Shown: positions 35,482 through 45,408, counted from the first letter of the stretch. The stretch: DNA of 64,000 bases from Competibacter_A sp002352125 (GCA_035441325.1 DAOROA010000012.1:1-64000); one strand, 5' to 3'. Notes: a model not told the origin generated them from the sequence alone. A program made the numbers and translations.

Positions 35482-37458
35482 ATGAGCCCGCAACCCGATA
35501 GCCGATTCGATCTCCTGTTCGCGCCGCTGGCGTTGGGTCACAAGACTGTGCCCAACCGCTTCGTATTCGCCGCCCACCAGACCAACTTCGCCACTCACAA
35601 CCGGCTGAACGAGCGTCATGTCGCCTATTACGCAACACGGGCGGCCGGCGGCGCGGGCCTGATGGTGCTGGAAGGCGGCGTGGTTCACCCCTCGGATTGG
35701 CCTTACGAGTACGCGGTGTTCGGCCACGATCCCGCCGTGGTGGACGGCTATCGCGCGGTGGCGGAGGCCGTGCATCGGCACGGTGCGCTGGCGCTGGCGC
35801 ACCTGACCCATAGCGGCATGCAGGGCAGCAGCCACTACTCCCAGTTGCCGCTGTGGGCGCCGTCGCCGGTGCCGGAAGTCAACAGCCGCGAGCTGCCCCA
35901 GGCGATGGAAGCCGAAGAGATCGCCGCCGTGGTCGAGGGATTCCGCCAGGCGGCGCGCTACGCCAGCGATGGCGGTCTGGACGGAATCGAAATCAACGCC
36001 GGCCAGGACAGCCTGATCCGCCAATTCCTATCGCCGCTGACCAACCAGCGCAACGACGAGTACGGCGGCGTGCTGGAGAACCGGTTGCGTTTCGCCCGCC
36101 AAGTGATTGAAGCAGTGCGTGGCGAGGTCGGCCGCGATCTGATCGTTGGCTTGCGTCTGGTCGGCGACGAGTACGCGCCCTGGGCCGGGATCAAACCGGA
36201 AGATGCCGCCGAGATCGCCAAGCATCTGGCGGATGACGGTCGGATCGATTTCATCAGCGTCACCAGCGGCAGCATCTACACCGGCCATCTCACCCGGCCC
36301 GGCTTGTACCAGCCACCCGGCTTCGCCGTCCATCTGGCCGCCCTGATCAAGGCGGCGGTGGCGCTACCGGTATTCGCCCAGGGCAGCATCGTCGATCCCG
36401 GCATGGCGGTGGCGCTGTTGGCCGAAGGCAAAGCCGACGCGGTGGAGATGACCCGGGCGTTGATCGCCGATCCGGAACTGCCGGCCAAGCTGCGCCAAAA
36501 CCGGATCGACGATATCCGGCCCTGCCTGCTCGCTAACCAGGATAACATCATCGGCTTGGTGCAGAACCCGCGCCTGAGTTGCGCCAACCATCCCGCCGCC
36601 GGCCACGAGGCCGAGGCCGAGTTTGCGCCGTTGATCCCGGCCCGCAATCCCCATCGGGTGCTGGTGGTGGGCGGTGGACCGGCTGGACTGGAAGCGGCGC
36701 GGGTCGCCGCCCTGCGCGGTCACCGCGTCACCCTTTACGAGCGGAGCCAACGGCTCGGCGGCGCGGTTCGGCTGGCCGCTGCCGCGCCCGGCCGCGAGCG
36801 TTTGGCGCTGGCGGTCGATTGGCTGGAAACCCAAATCCGCAAGCTGGACGTGTCGGTGCGCTTCGGCGTCGAGGCGACCGAGGCCATCGTGCGCCGGGAA
36901 GCGCCCGAGGTCGTGATCGTGGCGGTCGGCGGCAAATCCGGCCGCTGGGCCGATATGCGTTACTCCGAATCGGTGCCAGTGCTCACGCCGCGCCAAGTGC
37001 TGCGCGGGGAGGTGCCGGTCTCGCCTGGCCGGGCGGTCGTGCTCGATGCCATCGGCGATCCCGTGGGGATGGGTGTAACCGAATGGCTGGCCGAACGCGG
37101 CTGGCAAGTGGAGGTCGTCACTGGCGACATGTTCGTTGGCCAGCGGCTGACCGCCTCGCTGGAGCTGACCGCCTGGAACCAGCGGGCCGCCGCCCGATGC
37201 ATCGGTTTCCGCCCGCAGTTCGAGGTGCGCGAAGTCGCCGCCCGCAGCGTGATCGGCGTCGACCGTTTCGACCGCCAGGAAATTTGCCTCGACGAGGTCG
37301 ATCTGGTCGTCGATGTCACCCCGGAAGTGCCCGATGAAACGCTTTACTTCGCCCTCAAAGCGAGCGGGTTACGGGTGATCCGGGCCGGGGACTGCGTGGC
37401 GCCCCGTTCTCTCGCCCAGGCGATTCTGGAAGGCTACCGGGCTGGCCGGGAGGCATGA
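35482..37458 (+). CDS. Mycofactocin-system OYE/FadH-family oxidoreductase 1
   Basis: 658 residues from ATG 35482, 10 bases after mftC. An N-terminal old-yellow-enzyme FMN barrel (about 1-345: RFDLLFAPLALGHKTVPNRF, INAGQDSLIRQFLSPLTNQRNDEYGG) is joined to a C-terminal FAD/NAD-binding region starting VLVVGGGPAGLEAARVAA. The family, like 2,4-dienoyl-CoA reductase, normally carries a 4Fe-4S cluster between the halves. Here the four ligand positions read Cys348, Ala351, Asn355 and Cys367, so two cysteines are missing and the cluster is probably absent. A partner with an intact motif follows. Its reaction is unknown; transfer of electrons to or from mycofactocin is likely. Confidence 0.88.
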   Translation: MSPQPDSRFDLLFAPLALGHKTVPNRFVFAAHQTNFATHNRLNERHVAYYATRAAGGAGLMVLEGGVVHPSDWPYEYAVFGHDPAVVDGYRAVAEAVHRHGALALAHLTHSGMQGSSHYSQLPLWAPSPVPEVNSRELPQAMEAEEIAAVVEGFRQAARYASDGGLDGIEINAGQDSLIRQFLSPLTNQRNDEYGGVLENRLRFARQVIEAVRGEVGRDLIVGLRLVGDEYAPWAGIKPEDAAEIAKHLADDGRIDFISVTSGSIYTGHLTRPGLYQPPGFAVHLAALIKAAVALPVFAQGSIVDPGMAVALLAEGKADAVEMTRALIADPELPAKLRQNRIDDIRPCLLANQDNIIGLVQNPRLSCANHPAAGHEAEAEFAPLIPARNPHRVLVVGGGPAGLEAARVAALRGHRVTLYERSQRLGGAVRLAAAAPGRERLALAVDWLETQIRKLDVSVRFGVEATEAIVRREAPEVVIVAVGGKSGRWADMRYSESVPVLTPRQVLRGEVPVSPGRAVVLDAIGDPVGMGVTEWLAERGWQVEVVTGDMFVGQRLTASLELTAWNQRAAARCIGFRPQFEVREVAARSVIGVDRFDRQEICLDEVDLVVDVTPEVPDETLYFALKASGLRVIRAGDCVAPRSLAQAILEGYRAGREA

Positions 37459-37459
37459 C

Positions 37460-39493
37460 ATGAGCAATCGACCCCGTTTGCTGTTCACGCCGATGAAGAT
37501 CGGGAGCATCACGCTCAAAAACCGGATCGTGTTCTCGGCGCACCTTACCAACTACGCCCAAGACTTCATGCCGAGCGAGCGGCATCTGTTCTATTACCGC
37601 GAGCGGGCGCGCGGCGGCGCCGGCCTGATCATCACCGAAGAGCAATCGACCCACCCGACCGATCACCCCTACGAAAAGCTGATTCACGCCTTTCATCGCC
37701 GGGTCATTCCTCATTATCGCCGGATCACGGCGGCGGTCCACGCCGAAGACGTGCCGATCCTGGCCCAGATCAACCACAACGGGGGGCAGGGTAGCGGCAT
37801 GTTTACCCGGCTGCCGGCCTGGGCGCCGTCGGCGCTCGCCGATCCGCTGTTTCGCGAAGTCGCCAAGGCGGTCGAGCACGAGGACATTCTCGAAATCATC
37901 CGGGGTTACGCGCGCGTGGCCGCTTACACCCGCGAAGGCGGTTTCGACGGGGTGGAACTGCAATGTTCCCATTCCTCCATCGTCCGCCAATTCCTATCGC
38001 GCAACACCAACCACCGCACCGACGAATACGGCGGCGCTCTGGAAAACCGCGCCCGGCTGCTACGGGAGATCGTCGCCGCCATCCGCAACGAAGTCGGCCG
38101 CGATTACGTCATCAGCGTCCGGCTGTGCGGCGACGAGTTGATCCCGGCCGGCATCACCCTCGACGAGGCGGTAGCCGTGGCCCAGATTCTGGAGCAAGAC
38201 GGCCAGATCGACCTGATCAATACCAGCATCGGCACCGCTACCCAAACTCTGTACATGATCGAAGCCTCGATGCGGATCCGGCCGGATTACGCGCTGTTCA
38301 TCCCGTCCGCCATCCGCAAGGCGGTGCGGCTGCCGGTCATCGGCGTCGGCCGCATCAAGGATCCCATTCAGGCGGAGCGCATCCTGCAAGAAGGCCATGC
38401 CGATCTGGTGGGCATCGTGCGCGGCCAGATCGCCGATCCCGAGTTCGCCCGCAAGGCGCGGGAAAACCGGGCCGACGATATCCGCCTTTGCCTGTCCTGC
38501 AACCAGGAATGCGTGGGCCGGATGGGCCTCAACCGCTGGATGGGCTGCATCGAAAATCCGGCGACCGGCCAGGAAAGACACTACGGGGTTGGCACCCTGC
38601 AACCCGTCGCGACCCCCAAGCGGGTGACGGTCATCGGCGGCGGTCCCGCCGGGCTCAAGGCCGCTACCGTGGTCGCCCGGCGCGGCCACCGCGTGACCCT
38701 GCTGGAAAAGGAATCGCGGTTGGGCGGGCAGGTGGTGTGGGCGGTGCGAGTTGCCAACCGGGCCGAGTTCGGCGACATCGTCCGCAACCTGCTGCACGAG
38801 GTCGAGCAACTGGGCATCGAGGTGCAAACCGGCGTCACCGCCACGGCGGAATCGGTGCTGGCCGCCAAGCCGGAAGCGGTGATCGTCGCGACCGGCTCGG
38901 TTCCCGACCGCTCCGCCATCCCCGGCAGCGACGGTCCCAGCGTCGCGGACGTAGTCGATATCCTGTCTGGCCGGATCAAGCCGGGCCGCAAGGTGCTGAT
39001 CGTGGACCGGCTGGGTTTCCACGAAGCCACCAGCGTGGCCGAGTATCTGGCCGAGCAAGGTTGCGCGGTGGAGGTGGTGACCCCAACCCTGTACGTCGGC
39101 CAGGACCTGGGGGTTACGCTCGATCTGGAAAACTGGTACCGCCAAGCCCGGCGCTTGGGTATCCGCTGCACCCCCAACCATTCGGTGCTGAGCATCGAGA
39201 ACGGCGCGGTCACGGCCTTGCACAACTACAGCGGCCAGATGGTGACCTTTCCCGAGGTGGACACCGTGGTGCTGGCGATCCACCGCCGGGCCGACGACGG
39301 CTTGTACCGGGAGCTGAAAGCCGAGCGAGCGCGTGCCGACCACTTGTTGCAGCAAGTGCGCGAGGTCGATGAGCCGATGTACGAAAAACTGAAAGGCAAG
39401 GTGCCGGATCTCTATCGGATCGGCGATTGCGTGGCGCCGCGCCGGGCGCACGCCGCTATCCTCGAAGGCGAACGGGTCGGGAGGAGGGTGTAA
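37460..39493 (+). CDS. Mycofactocin-system OYE/FadH-family oxidoreductase 2
   Basis: 677 residues, starting 1 base after the previous stop. Same architecture as the first: FMN barrel (LLFTPMKIGSITLKNRIVFS, QCSHSSIVRQFLSRNTNHRTDEYGG), then a 4Fe-4S motif CLSCNQEC...C with Cys344, Cys347, Cys351 and Cys363 all present, then a dinucleotide-binding domain VTVIGGGPAGLKAATVVARR. It is therefore a complete three-cofactor flavoprotein. It directly abuts etfA, which suggests it passes electrons to the ETF made by this operon. Confidence 0.9.
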   Translation: MSNRPRLLFTPMKIGSITLKNRIVFSAHLTNYAQDFMPSERHLFYYRERARGGAGLIITEEQSTHPTDHPYEKLIHAFHRRVIPHYRRITAAVHAEDVPILAQINHNGGQGSGMFTRLPAWAPSALADPLFREVAKAVEHEDILEIIRGYARVAAYTREGGFDGVELQCSHSSIVRQFLSRNTNHRTDEYGGALENRARLLREIVAAIRNEVGRDYVISVRLCGDELIPAGITLDEAVAVAQILEQDGQIDLINTSIGTATQTLYMIEASMRIRPDYALFIPSAIRKAVRLPVIGVGRIKDPIQAERILQEGHADLVGIVRGQIADPEFARKARENRADDIRLCLSCNQECVGRMGLNRWMGCIENPATGQERHYGVGTLQPVATPKRVTVIGGGPAGLKAATVVARRGHRVTLLEKESRLGGQVVWAVRVANRAEFGDIVRNLLHEVEQLGIEVQTGVTATAESVLAAKPEAVIVATGSVPDRSAIPGSDGPSVADVVDILSGRIKPGRKVLIVDRLGFHEATSVAEYLAEQGCAVEVVTPTLYVGQDLGVTLDLENWYRQARRLGIRCTPNHSVLSIENGAVTALHNYSGQMVTFPEVDTVVLAIHRRADDGLYRELKAERARADHLLQQVREVDEPMYEKLKGKVPDLYRIGDCVAPRRAHAAILEGERVGRRV

Positions 39494-40579
39494 ATGGACA
39501 AAGCGTTGGCAGTCATCGCCGAAAGCCTGCACGGCGAGCTGACGCTCGCCAGCCTGGAATGCGTCGAAGAAGGCCGCGAGATCGCCGACCGGCTGGGCGT
39601 GCGGGTACGGGCTATTCTGTGCGGCCACGATGTGGCGCCGCTGGCGGAAACCCTGGCCGCTCACGGGGCCGACGCGGTTACGGTGGTGGAGCACGAGGCG
39701 CTGGCCCAGTTCAGCGCCGACGGTTGGCTTCAGGCGCTGGAGCCGGCATTGCTCGGCGTCCGTCCGGCGTTGTTGCTGGCCCCGGACAGCGGTCAAGCGC
39801 GCGCTTGGCTGCCCCGGCTGGCCGCGCGCTGGCGGTTGCCGCTGGTCGGCTGCTGCATTCGGGTCGGCATCGCCGGCGACGGCTATCCCGAGGTGGTTCG
39901 CTACACCTACGGCGGCGCCTGCCAGGAACGGTTGGTCTGGCCTTACGCCACGCTGGTGTGCGCTTTGCTGGCGCCCGGCGTGCGCGGCGTGGGCGCGCCC
40001 CGGCGCGAGCGGGCCGCAGAGGTCGAGGTTTTGCGCCCGGAGCTCGATCCTGCCCGTTTCCGCGATCGCACGCTGCGCACGCTGCCGGCCGATCCGCGCA
40101 CGGTGGATTTGAGCGAGGCCGAGCGGATCGTTTCCGGTGGTTTCGGCGCCGGCGGGTCGTCCGGCATGGCGCTGCTGCGACGGCTGGCGGAACGGATGGG
40201 CGCCGCGCTCGGCGGTACTCGGGTCGCGGCGGATCGCGGTTGGCTGGAGGCGGATCGCTTCATCGGTTCCACCGGCAAGATCGTCGCCCCGAAACTGTAC
40301 ATGGCGTTCGGCGTGTCGGGCGCCGGCCAACATTTGGCTGGCATCACCGACAGCGAGTGGGTCGTGGCCGTCAACAGCGACCGTACCGCACCTCTCCTGA
40401 AGCGGGCGGATCTGGGTGTGGTGGGCGATCTGCACCAGATTCTGCCGTGCCTGCTCGATCGATTGGAGGCGCTTGCTCTTTCGGAAGTTTCCTCCGGCGG
40501 CGGATTGTCGGACGCTGCCGCGCCAGCCTTGGCCACTACCACCGATCCCGTGTCGAGGGTCGCGGAGGTTTCGCGATGA
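39494..40579 (+). CDS. etfA: Electron transfer flavoprotein, alpha subunit
   Basis: 361 residues, with its ATG immediately after the preceding TAA. The C-terminal FAD domain is clear: IVSGGFGAGGSS, FIGSTGKIVAPKLYMAFGVS, GAGQHLAGI, and VAVNSDRTAPLL. The N-terminal half is divergent. It pairs with the beta subunit at 42216, which is placed after fixC and fixX, so the four genes form an EtfA-FixC-FixX-EtfB module that delivers electrons to quinone. Confidence 0.92.
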   Translation: MDKALAVIAESLHGELTLASLECVEEGREIADRLGVRVRAILCGHDVAPLAETLAAHGADAVTVVEHEALAQFSADGWLQALEPALLGVRPALLLAPDSGQARAWLPRLAARWRLPLVGCCIRVGIAGDGYPEVVRYTYGGACQERLVWPYATLVCALLAPGVRGVGAPRRERAAEVEVLRPELDPARFRDRTLRTLPADPRTVDLSEAERIVSGGFGAGGSSGMALLRRLAERMGAALGGTRVAADRGWLEADRFIGSTGKIVAPKLYMAFGVSGAGQHLAGITDSEWVVAVNSDRTAPLLKRADLGVVGDLHQILPCLLDRLEALALSEVSSGGGLSDAAAPALATTTDPVSRVAEVSR

Positions 40580-41904
40580 GTGCATCTATTCCCAGCGAAT
40601 CGTTCGATGTCATCGTCGTCGGCGCGGGACCCGCCGGCAGCACCGCCGCGCTGCTCTGCGCTCGCGCCGGGCTTAAGGTGCTGCTGCTGGAGCGCGGCGA
40701 ATACGCCGGTGCCAAGAATGTCTCCGGTGCGGCGTTTTACGGCAGCGCCATTCTCGACGAGCTGATTCCCAACTGGTGGGAGCAAGCGCCGGTCGAGCGC
40801 TATATCTGCCGGCGCGACATTGCCTTCATGTCGCCCACCACCAGCGTCGCGCTCGATTTTCATTGCGCCGGTACGGGCTACACCACGCCGCCCTACAACG
40901 GTTTTACCGTGCTGCGGCCGCGTTTCGACCGCTGGCTGGCTGCGCAGGCCGAAGCGGCCGGTGCTTTTTTGCTGACCTCGACGGTGGTGGACGACGTGCT
41001 GCGCGAAAACGGCCGGGTGGCCGGGGTCCGGGTACGCCGCGAGCAGGGCGAGATTCGCGGCAAGGTGGTCATCGCCTGCGATGGCGTCAACTCCTTCCTG
41101 GCCAAGAAAGTCGGGTTGCAACGCGAATTTCATCCTCACGAGCTGTCCCTGGGGGTCAAGGAAGTGCTAGGTCTGGACCCGGCGATCATCGAGGATCGCT
41201 TTCGCCTGTCCGGCGACGAAGGTATCGCGTTCGAGTATCTGGGCGCGATCACCGAGACCGTGCACGGTGGCGCGTTTCTCTACACCAACCGGGATTCGTT
41301 GTCGCTGGGCGTGATCGGTCAAGTGTCGTCCTTGGTGGAGCAACGCAAGCGGCCTTACGAGCTGCTGGAGCGGTTCAAGGCCCATCCGGCGGTGGCGCCA
41401 CTGGTGCGCGGCGCCAAGCTGCGGGAGTATTCGGCCCATTTGATTCCGGAAAGCGGCTGGACCATGAAGCCGACCCTGTACACCGACGGCATGCTGGTGG
41501 CCGGCGATGCCGCTGGTTTCTGCCTGGCCGCTGGGCTGTATCTGGAGGGGATGAACTACGCCATGCAATCGGGTCTGGCGGCGGCGGAAACCGCCGTCGA
41601 AGCCTGTCGCCAGAACCGTTTTTCCGCCCGCGCCTTGAGCGCCTACCGGAAAAATCTGAAGCGGCGCAACGTCTCCACCGACTTTCGGGCCTACCGGCAC
41701 GCGCCGGCCTTCGTCAACAGCGCCCGCTTGCAAAACCTCTATCCCGAAGTCATCGCTCACGGCATGGAGCAACTGTTCCGGGTAGACGGCGGCCCCAAGC
41801 GGAAAATCCTGCCGCTGGCCCGCCGTCTGGTGCGCCAATTTCAAATCAAACCGGGCGATCTGTTGCGGGACGGCTATCGCCTGGCGAGGGCTTATCTATG
41901 GTGA
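40576..41904 (+). CDS. fixC: FixC-type ETF dehydrogenase flavoprotein
   Basis: 442 residues, overlapping the etfA stop as ATGA. FAD motif VIVVGAGPAGSTAALLCARAG at residues 12-32, LERGEYAGAKNVSGAA, and the second FAD motif DGMLVAGDAAGFCLAAGLYLEGMNYAM. Compared with the single-chain ETF-QO at the left end of the window it lacks the C-terminal 4Fe-4S domain, which here is the separate FixX. It is expected at the inner face of the membrane, reducing ubiquinone. Confidence 0.93.
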   Translation: MSASIPSESFDVIVVGAGPAGSTAALLCARAGLKVLLLERGEYAGAKNVSGAAFYGSAILDELIPNWWEQAPVERYICRRDIAFMSPTTSVALDFHCAGTGYTTPPYNGFTVLRPRFDRWLAAQAEAAGAFLLTSTVVDDVLRENGRVAGVRVRREQGEIRGKVVIACDGVNSFLAKKVGLQREFHPHELSLGVKEVLGLDPAIIEDRFRLSGDEGIAFEYLGAITETVHGGAFLYTNRDSLSLGVIGQVSSLVEQRKRPYELLERFKAHPAVAPLVRGAKLREYSAHLIPESGWTMKPTLYTDGMLVAGDAAGFCLAAGLYLEGMNYAMQSGLAAAETAVEACRQNRFSARALSAYRKNLKRRNVSTDFRAYRHAPAFVNSARLQNLYPEVIAHGMEQLFRVDGGPKRKILPLARRLVRQFQIKPGDLLRDGYRLARAYLW

Positions 41905-42185
41905 TGACCACCCACGAAGAGAAGATGCGCACGGTGCGCTTTCGGGTGGCGGCGACTCCCCATATCGTTGTCGACTCGTCGGTCTGCCGCGCCGGCTGCA
42001 CGCTGCACGCCTGCGTTTACGTTTGCCCCGCCAATCTGTTCGTGCCGCTGGACGATGGCGGCATCCTGTTCAACTACGAACAGTGCTTCGAGTGCGGCAC
42101 TTGCTATGTCGCCTGTAACCAAGAAGGGGCCATCCGCTGGTCCTACCCGGACGGCGGTTACGGGGTCACGTTCCGGGAATCCTGA
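41898..42185 (+). CDS. fixX: FixX-like ferredoxin
   Basis: 95 residues. ATG 41898 is chosen because GAGGG lies 8 bases upstream; GTG 41901 and ATG 41904 are alternatives, and all overlap or touch the fixC stop. Cysteines in SSVCRAGCTLHACVYVCPAN and QCFECGTCYVACNQEG bind the 4Fe-4S cluster that, with FixC, makes the equivalent of ETF-QO. The PANLFVPLDDGGILFNYEQC segment is typical of FixX. Confidence 0.92.
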   Translation: MVMTTHEEKMRTVRFRVAATPHIVVDSSVCRAGCTLHACVYVCPANLFVPLDDGGILFNYEQCFECGTCYVACNQEGAIRWSYPDGGYGVTFRES

Positions 42186-42215
42186 GCAGCCTGGACCTAT
42201 CGAGCGGAGCGCGCC

Positions 42216-43094
42216 ATGCACATCGCCGTTTGCCTCAAATACGTTCCCGATCCGAGCACGGTCGAAGTGGATCCACTGACCGGTGCGATCGACGAAGGCC
42301 GCATGTTGTATATGATCAACCCGGCCGACGAAAGCGCCTTGGAGCTGGCGCTGCGGTTGCGGCCGCCGCACGGAGCCGTGACCGTCCTCAGCGTTGGTCC
42401 GGCCGAGGCGGATGCACTGTTGCGGGACGCGCTGGCGGCGGGCGCCGACCACGCCGCTCGGGTGTGGGATGCCGCACTCGGCCCGATCAAACCGGCGATC
42501 ACCAGCATCCTGCTGGCGGCCGCGCTGCGGGTGGTCGGCCTGCCGGACCTGGTGCTGTGCGGCGGGCACAGCGCGGATCGCGGTTCCGGCACGGTCCCCG
42601 CCTTGCTGGCCGAGCATCTCGATTGGCCGGCGCTTACCGACGTGACGCAGTTCGAAATCGATGCGGGACAGGCACTGGTCCAGCGCCGGCTGGCGCGCGG
42701 GGCTCGCGCCGAAAGCGAGGTTCGGTTGCCGGCCGTTCTCGGCTTGGACGTGGACAGGATCCGGTTGCGCCAGGCCAGTCTGCCCAGTCTGATGCGGGCC
42801 AAGCATGCGCCGATTCCGCTGTACGGGCTGGATGCCTTGGATTTATCGCCCCAAGACTTGCGCTTTCCGGCGATGACCCTGCACGAGATCATGCCGCCGC
42901 GCCCGCGCGCGCGGGTTCTGTTCGCGCCCGATTCCGCCGGCTCGGTCGAAGAGCGGATCGGCCAGATTCTATCCGCCGGCATAGCCGGCAGATCGGGCAA
43001 AATTCTGGAGGGTGGGACGGTGGAACAGCAAGCCGACGCTATCGTGCAGTTTCTGCTCGAACACGGCTTTCTGGAACGGCGGATCGAATCATGA
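42216..43094 (+). CDS. etfB: Electron transfer flavoprotein, beta subunit
   Basis: 292 residues: MHIAVCLKYVPDPSTVEVDP, the AMP-binding region LVLCGGHSADRGSGTVPALLAEHL, and VRLPAVLGLDV. It is slightly longer than common EtfB (about 250-260), with about 60 C-terminal residues that contain a second short helical part. The stop overlaps mftE as ATGA, so ETF synthesis and mycofactocin maturation are directly coupled. Confidence 0.93.
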   Translation: MHIAVCLKYVPDPSTVEVDPLTGAIDEGRMLYMINPADESALELALRLRPPHGAVTVLSVGPAEADALLRDALAAGADHAARVWDAALGPIKPAITSILLAAALRVVGLPDLVLCGGHSADRGSGTVPALLAEHLDWPALTDVTQFEIDAGQALVQRRLARGARAESEVRLPAVLGLDVDRIRLRQASLPSLMRAKHAPIPLYGLDALDLSPQDLRFPAMTLHEIMPPRPRARVLFAPDSAGSVEERIGQILSAGIAGRSGKILEGGTVEQQADAIVQFLLEHGFLERRIES

Positions 43095-43870
43095 AGCGAC
43101 TGGCCGAACTGACTTGGCCGGAAGTGGCCGAGGCGGTGGCTGCCGGTGCGACCACGGTGATCTTACCGCTGGGCGCCACCGAGCAGCACGGTCCCCATCT
43201 GCCGCTCGGCACCGATACCGTGCGCGCGGTGGCGCTGGCCGAGCGGCTGGCCGAGCGTTTGCCGGTACTGGTGGCGCCCGTCCTGCCCGTCGGCTGTTCC
43301 GACGAGCACGGCGGTTTTGCCGGTCTGTTGGGTTTGGACGCCGAGACGCTGGCGGCGGTGATCGCGGATTGCGCGCACCGCATGGCCGGCTGGGGTGTGC
43401 GACGCTTGGTGGTGCTGTCCGCGCATGGCGGTAACGGCCGGGCGCTGGCGCTGGCGGCAGCGCGGTTGCGGCGAGAATTGCCCGAACTGGCGTTGTGGAT
43501 TCCCGATGCCGCGACCGTCTGCGGTGAGGCCGTGCGGACCGTCGCGGCGCTGGACGGTATCCCGTTCACCGCCGTGGGTCTGCACGCGGGCGAAGGCGAA
43601 ACCTCGGAGCTGCTGCGGCTGTGTCCGGAGCAGGTGCGCATGGATCGGGCGGCGCCGGACTATACCGGCGACATGGATGAGGGACTGGCTCGACTGGTCG
43701 CGGCCGGCACGCGGGCGCTGGCCGCTAGCGGCGTGGTGGGCGATCCGCGGCCCGCGGAGGCGGACCGGGGGGAGCGTTATCTGGCGGCGCAAGCCGCGTG
43801 CTACGAGGCAGCGCTGGCCGCGCTGTTGGCCGCTGAGCCGGCGGCCCGTGCCGCGAGCACCGGCGCATGA
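43091..43870 (+). CDS. mftE: Mycofactocin precursor peptidase MftE, creatininase family
   Basis: 259 residues. Creatininase-fold metal ligands are seen in LGATEQHGPHLPLGTDT, SDEHGGFAG, LSAHGGNG and HAGEGETSELL. In characterised systems MftE cuts the modified MftA to release the C-terminal Val-Tyr-derived product AHDP. Both ends overlap neighbouring genes as ATGA (etfB before, mftF after). Confidence 0.94.
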   Translation: MKRLAELTWPEVAEAVAAGATTVILPLGATEQHGPHLPLGTDTVRAVALAERLAERLPVLVAPVLPVGCSDEHGGFAGLLGLDAETLAAVIADCAHRMAGWGVRRLVVLSAHGGNGRALALAAARLRRELPELALWIPDAATVCGEAVRTVAALDGIPFTAVGLHAGEGETSELLRLCPEQVRMDRAAPDYTGDMDEGLARLVAAGTRALAASGVVGDPRPAEADRGERYLAAQAACYEAALAALLAAEPAARAASTGA

Positions 43871-45408
43871 TGCCGACGATCCAGGCTGCGACTTTTGAGC
43901 AGTTCCGCGATCCCGACGGCGATGCAGCGGCCGCGTCGGCGGATTTGCCGGTGCCGCAGCCTGCGCGCTACGCCTTGCAGCCGGGCCTATCGGTCCGCAT
44001 CGATGCGCGGGGCGGCGTCTTGCTTTGTCTGCGGCCGTTGTGGGCGTTGCGTTTGAACCAGCGGGCGACGGTGTTGCTCGCTGCCTTGCAGCGGCCGTGC
44101 AGCGTTGCCGAACTCGCGAAGACCGGTTCCGACCCGGCGCCAGCCGACATCACCGCCTTTTTGGATGGATTGTGGCGTCGCCGGTTGCTGGTTTGGTATC
44201 CGCCAATTCCCGTGTTCTGGCCCAAGGTATCGATCATCGTGCCGGCGCGCGGCCGCCCGGCGGCAACCCGCTGCTGCGTGCAATCCCTGCTGGCGCTGGA
44301 CTATCCCGCCGACTGTCGCGAGATCATCGTGGTGGACGATGCCTCGACGCCACCGCTGGCGTCGGTGCTGCGGGATTTGCCGGTTACCCTGCTGCGCCAA
44401 GAACGCAACATCGGTCAATCCGCCGCGCGCAACCTCGCGGCGGCGGTAGCGACCGGAACGGTACTGGCGTTTACCGACAACGACTGCGTGGCGGAGCCGG
44501 ACTGGCTGCGCGCACTCGTCCCCTATTTTGCGGATCCGGAAATTGCCATCGTCGGCGGCCGGGTCGTCGCGCCGGCTGCCCGGGGCGCGGTCGCGGCGTT
44601 TGAGGCGGTACGTTCGCCGCTGGACATGGGCGCGGTCGCGGCGGAAGTGACCCCGACGGCAGCCGTGTCTTATCTGCCGACCTGCAATCTGCTGGTGCGA
44701 CGCGATGCGTTACGGGCTCAAGGCGGCTTCGATGCGACCTTGCGAGTGGGCGAGGACGTGGATTTCATCTGGCGCGTCCTGCGTGCCGGCTCGCGTGCCC
44801 GGTATGTGCCAGAGGGCCGGATCGTGCACGATCATCGGGTGCGATGGGGCGATTGGCTGAGTCGCCGTGCCGATTACGGCTCTTCCGAAGCAATCTTGCA
44901 GCAGCGTCACCCGGAAAGCCGGCGCCTGATGCCGATGCCGACCGTCGGCCTGCTGACGCTGGCGGCGGTCGCGCTGATGCCTTGGCTCGGGGCGGCGGCA
45001 TTGTGGTTGGAGGTGGTAGCCGTCGCCCTGTTCGGTGCGGAACTGCTCGGGAAGCGGCGCAAGCTACGACGGCTGGCGGTCGAGCTATCGGTTGGCCGCA
45101 TCGCCGCCGCGCTGGGCCGGGAGCATGCGGCGGCGCTTTACCACCTGAGCGCCAACGCGGTCCGCTATTACGGTTTCCCGCTGCTCGCCGTTGGGCTGGC
45201 GTGGCCCGGTTTGCTGGCGGCGGTGGTTCCGCTGCTGGCGGTCGCGCCGCTGACGGATTACCGCCGCCTGCAACCCCGGCTATCGTGGCCGGCGTTCGTC
45301 GGCTTGTACTGGCTGGAGCTAGCCGCTTACCAGCTCGGAATCTGGCGCGGTTGCTGGCGGTGGCGCACCTTGCGTCCGCTACTGCCGCGTCTGTGCTGGC
45401 GGCGCTGA
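43867..45408 (+). CDS. mftF: Mycofactocin glycosyltransferase MftF
   Basis: 513 residues, overlapping mftE as ATGATG. An N-terminal PqqD-like winged segment (about 30-115) precedes a family 2 glycosyltransferase: VSIIVPARGRPAATRCCVQS, EIIVVDDAST, FTDNDCVAEPDW (DxD-like), and GFDATLRVGEDVDFIWRVL. Three or four hydrophobic segments near the C-terminus (about 360-490) anchor it in the membrane. MftF adds a beta-1,4-glucose chain to the mature redox core in mycobacteria. Confidence 0.93.
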   Translation: MMPTIQAATFEQFRDPDGDAAAASADLPVPQPARYALQPGLSVRIDARGGVLLCLRPLWALRLNQRATVLLAALQRPCSVAELAKTGSDPAPADITAFLDGLWRRRLLVWYPPIPVFWPKVSIIVPARGRPAATRCCVQSLLALDYPADCREIIVVDDASTPPLASVLRDLPVTLLRQERNIGQSAARNLAAAVATGTVLAFTDNDCVAEPDWLRALVPYFADPEIAIVGGRVVAPAARGAVAAFEAVRSPLDMGAVAAEVTPTAAVSYLPTCNLLVRRDALRAQGGFDATLRVGEDVDFIWRVLRAGSRARYVPEGRIVHDHRVRWGDWLSRRADYGSSEAILQQRHPESRRLMPMPTVGLLTLAAVALMPWLGAAALWLEVVAVALFGAELLGKRRKLRRLAVELSVGRIAAALGREHAAALYHLSANAVRYYGFPLLAVGLAWPGLLAAVVPLLAVAPLTDYRRLQPRLSWPAFVGLYWLELAAYQLGIWRGCWRWRTLRPLLPRLCWRR

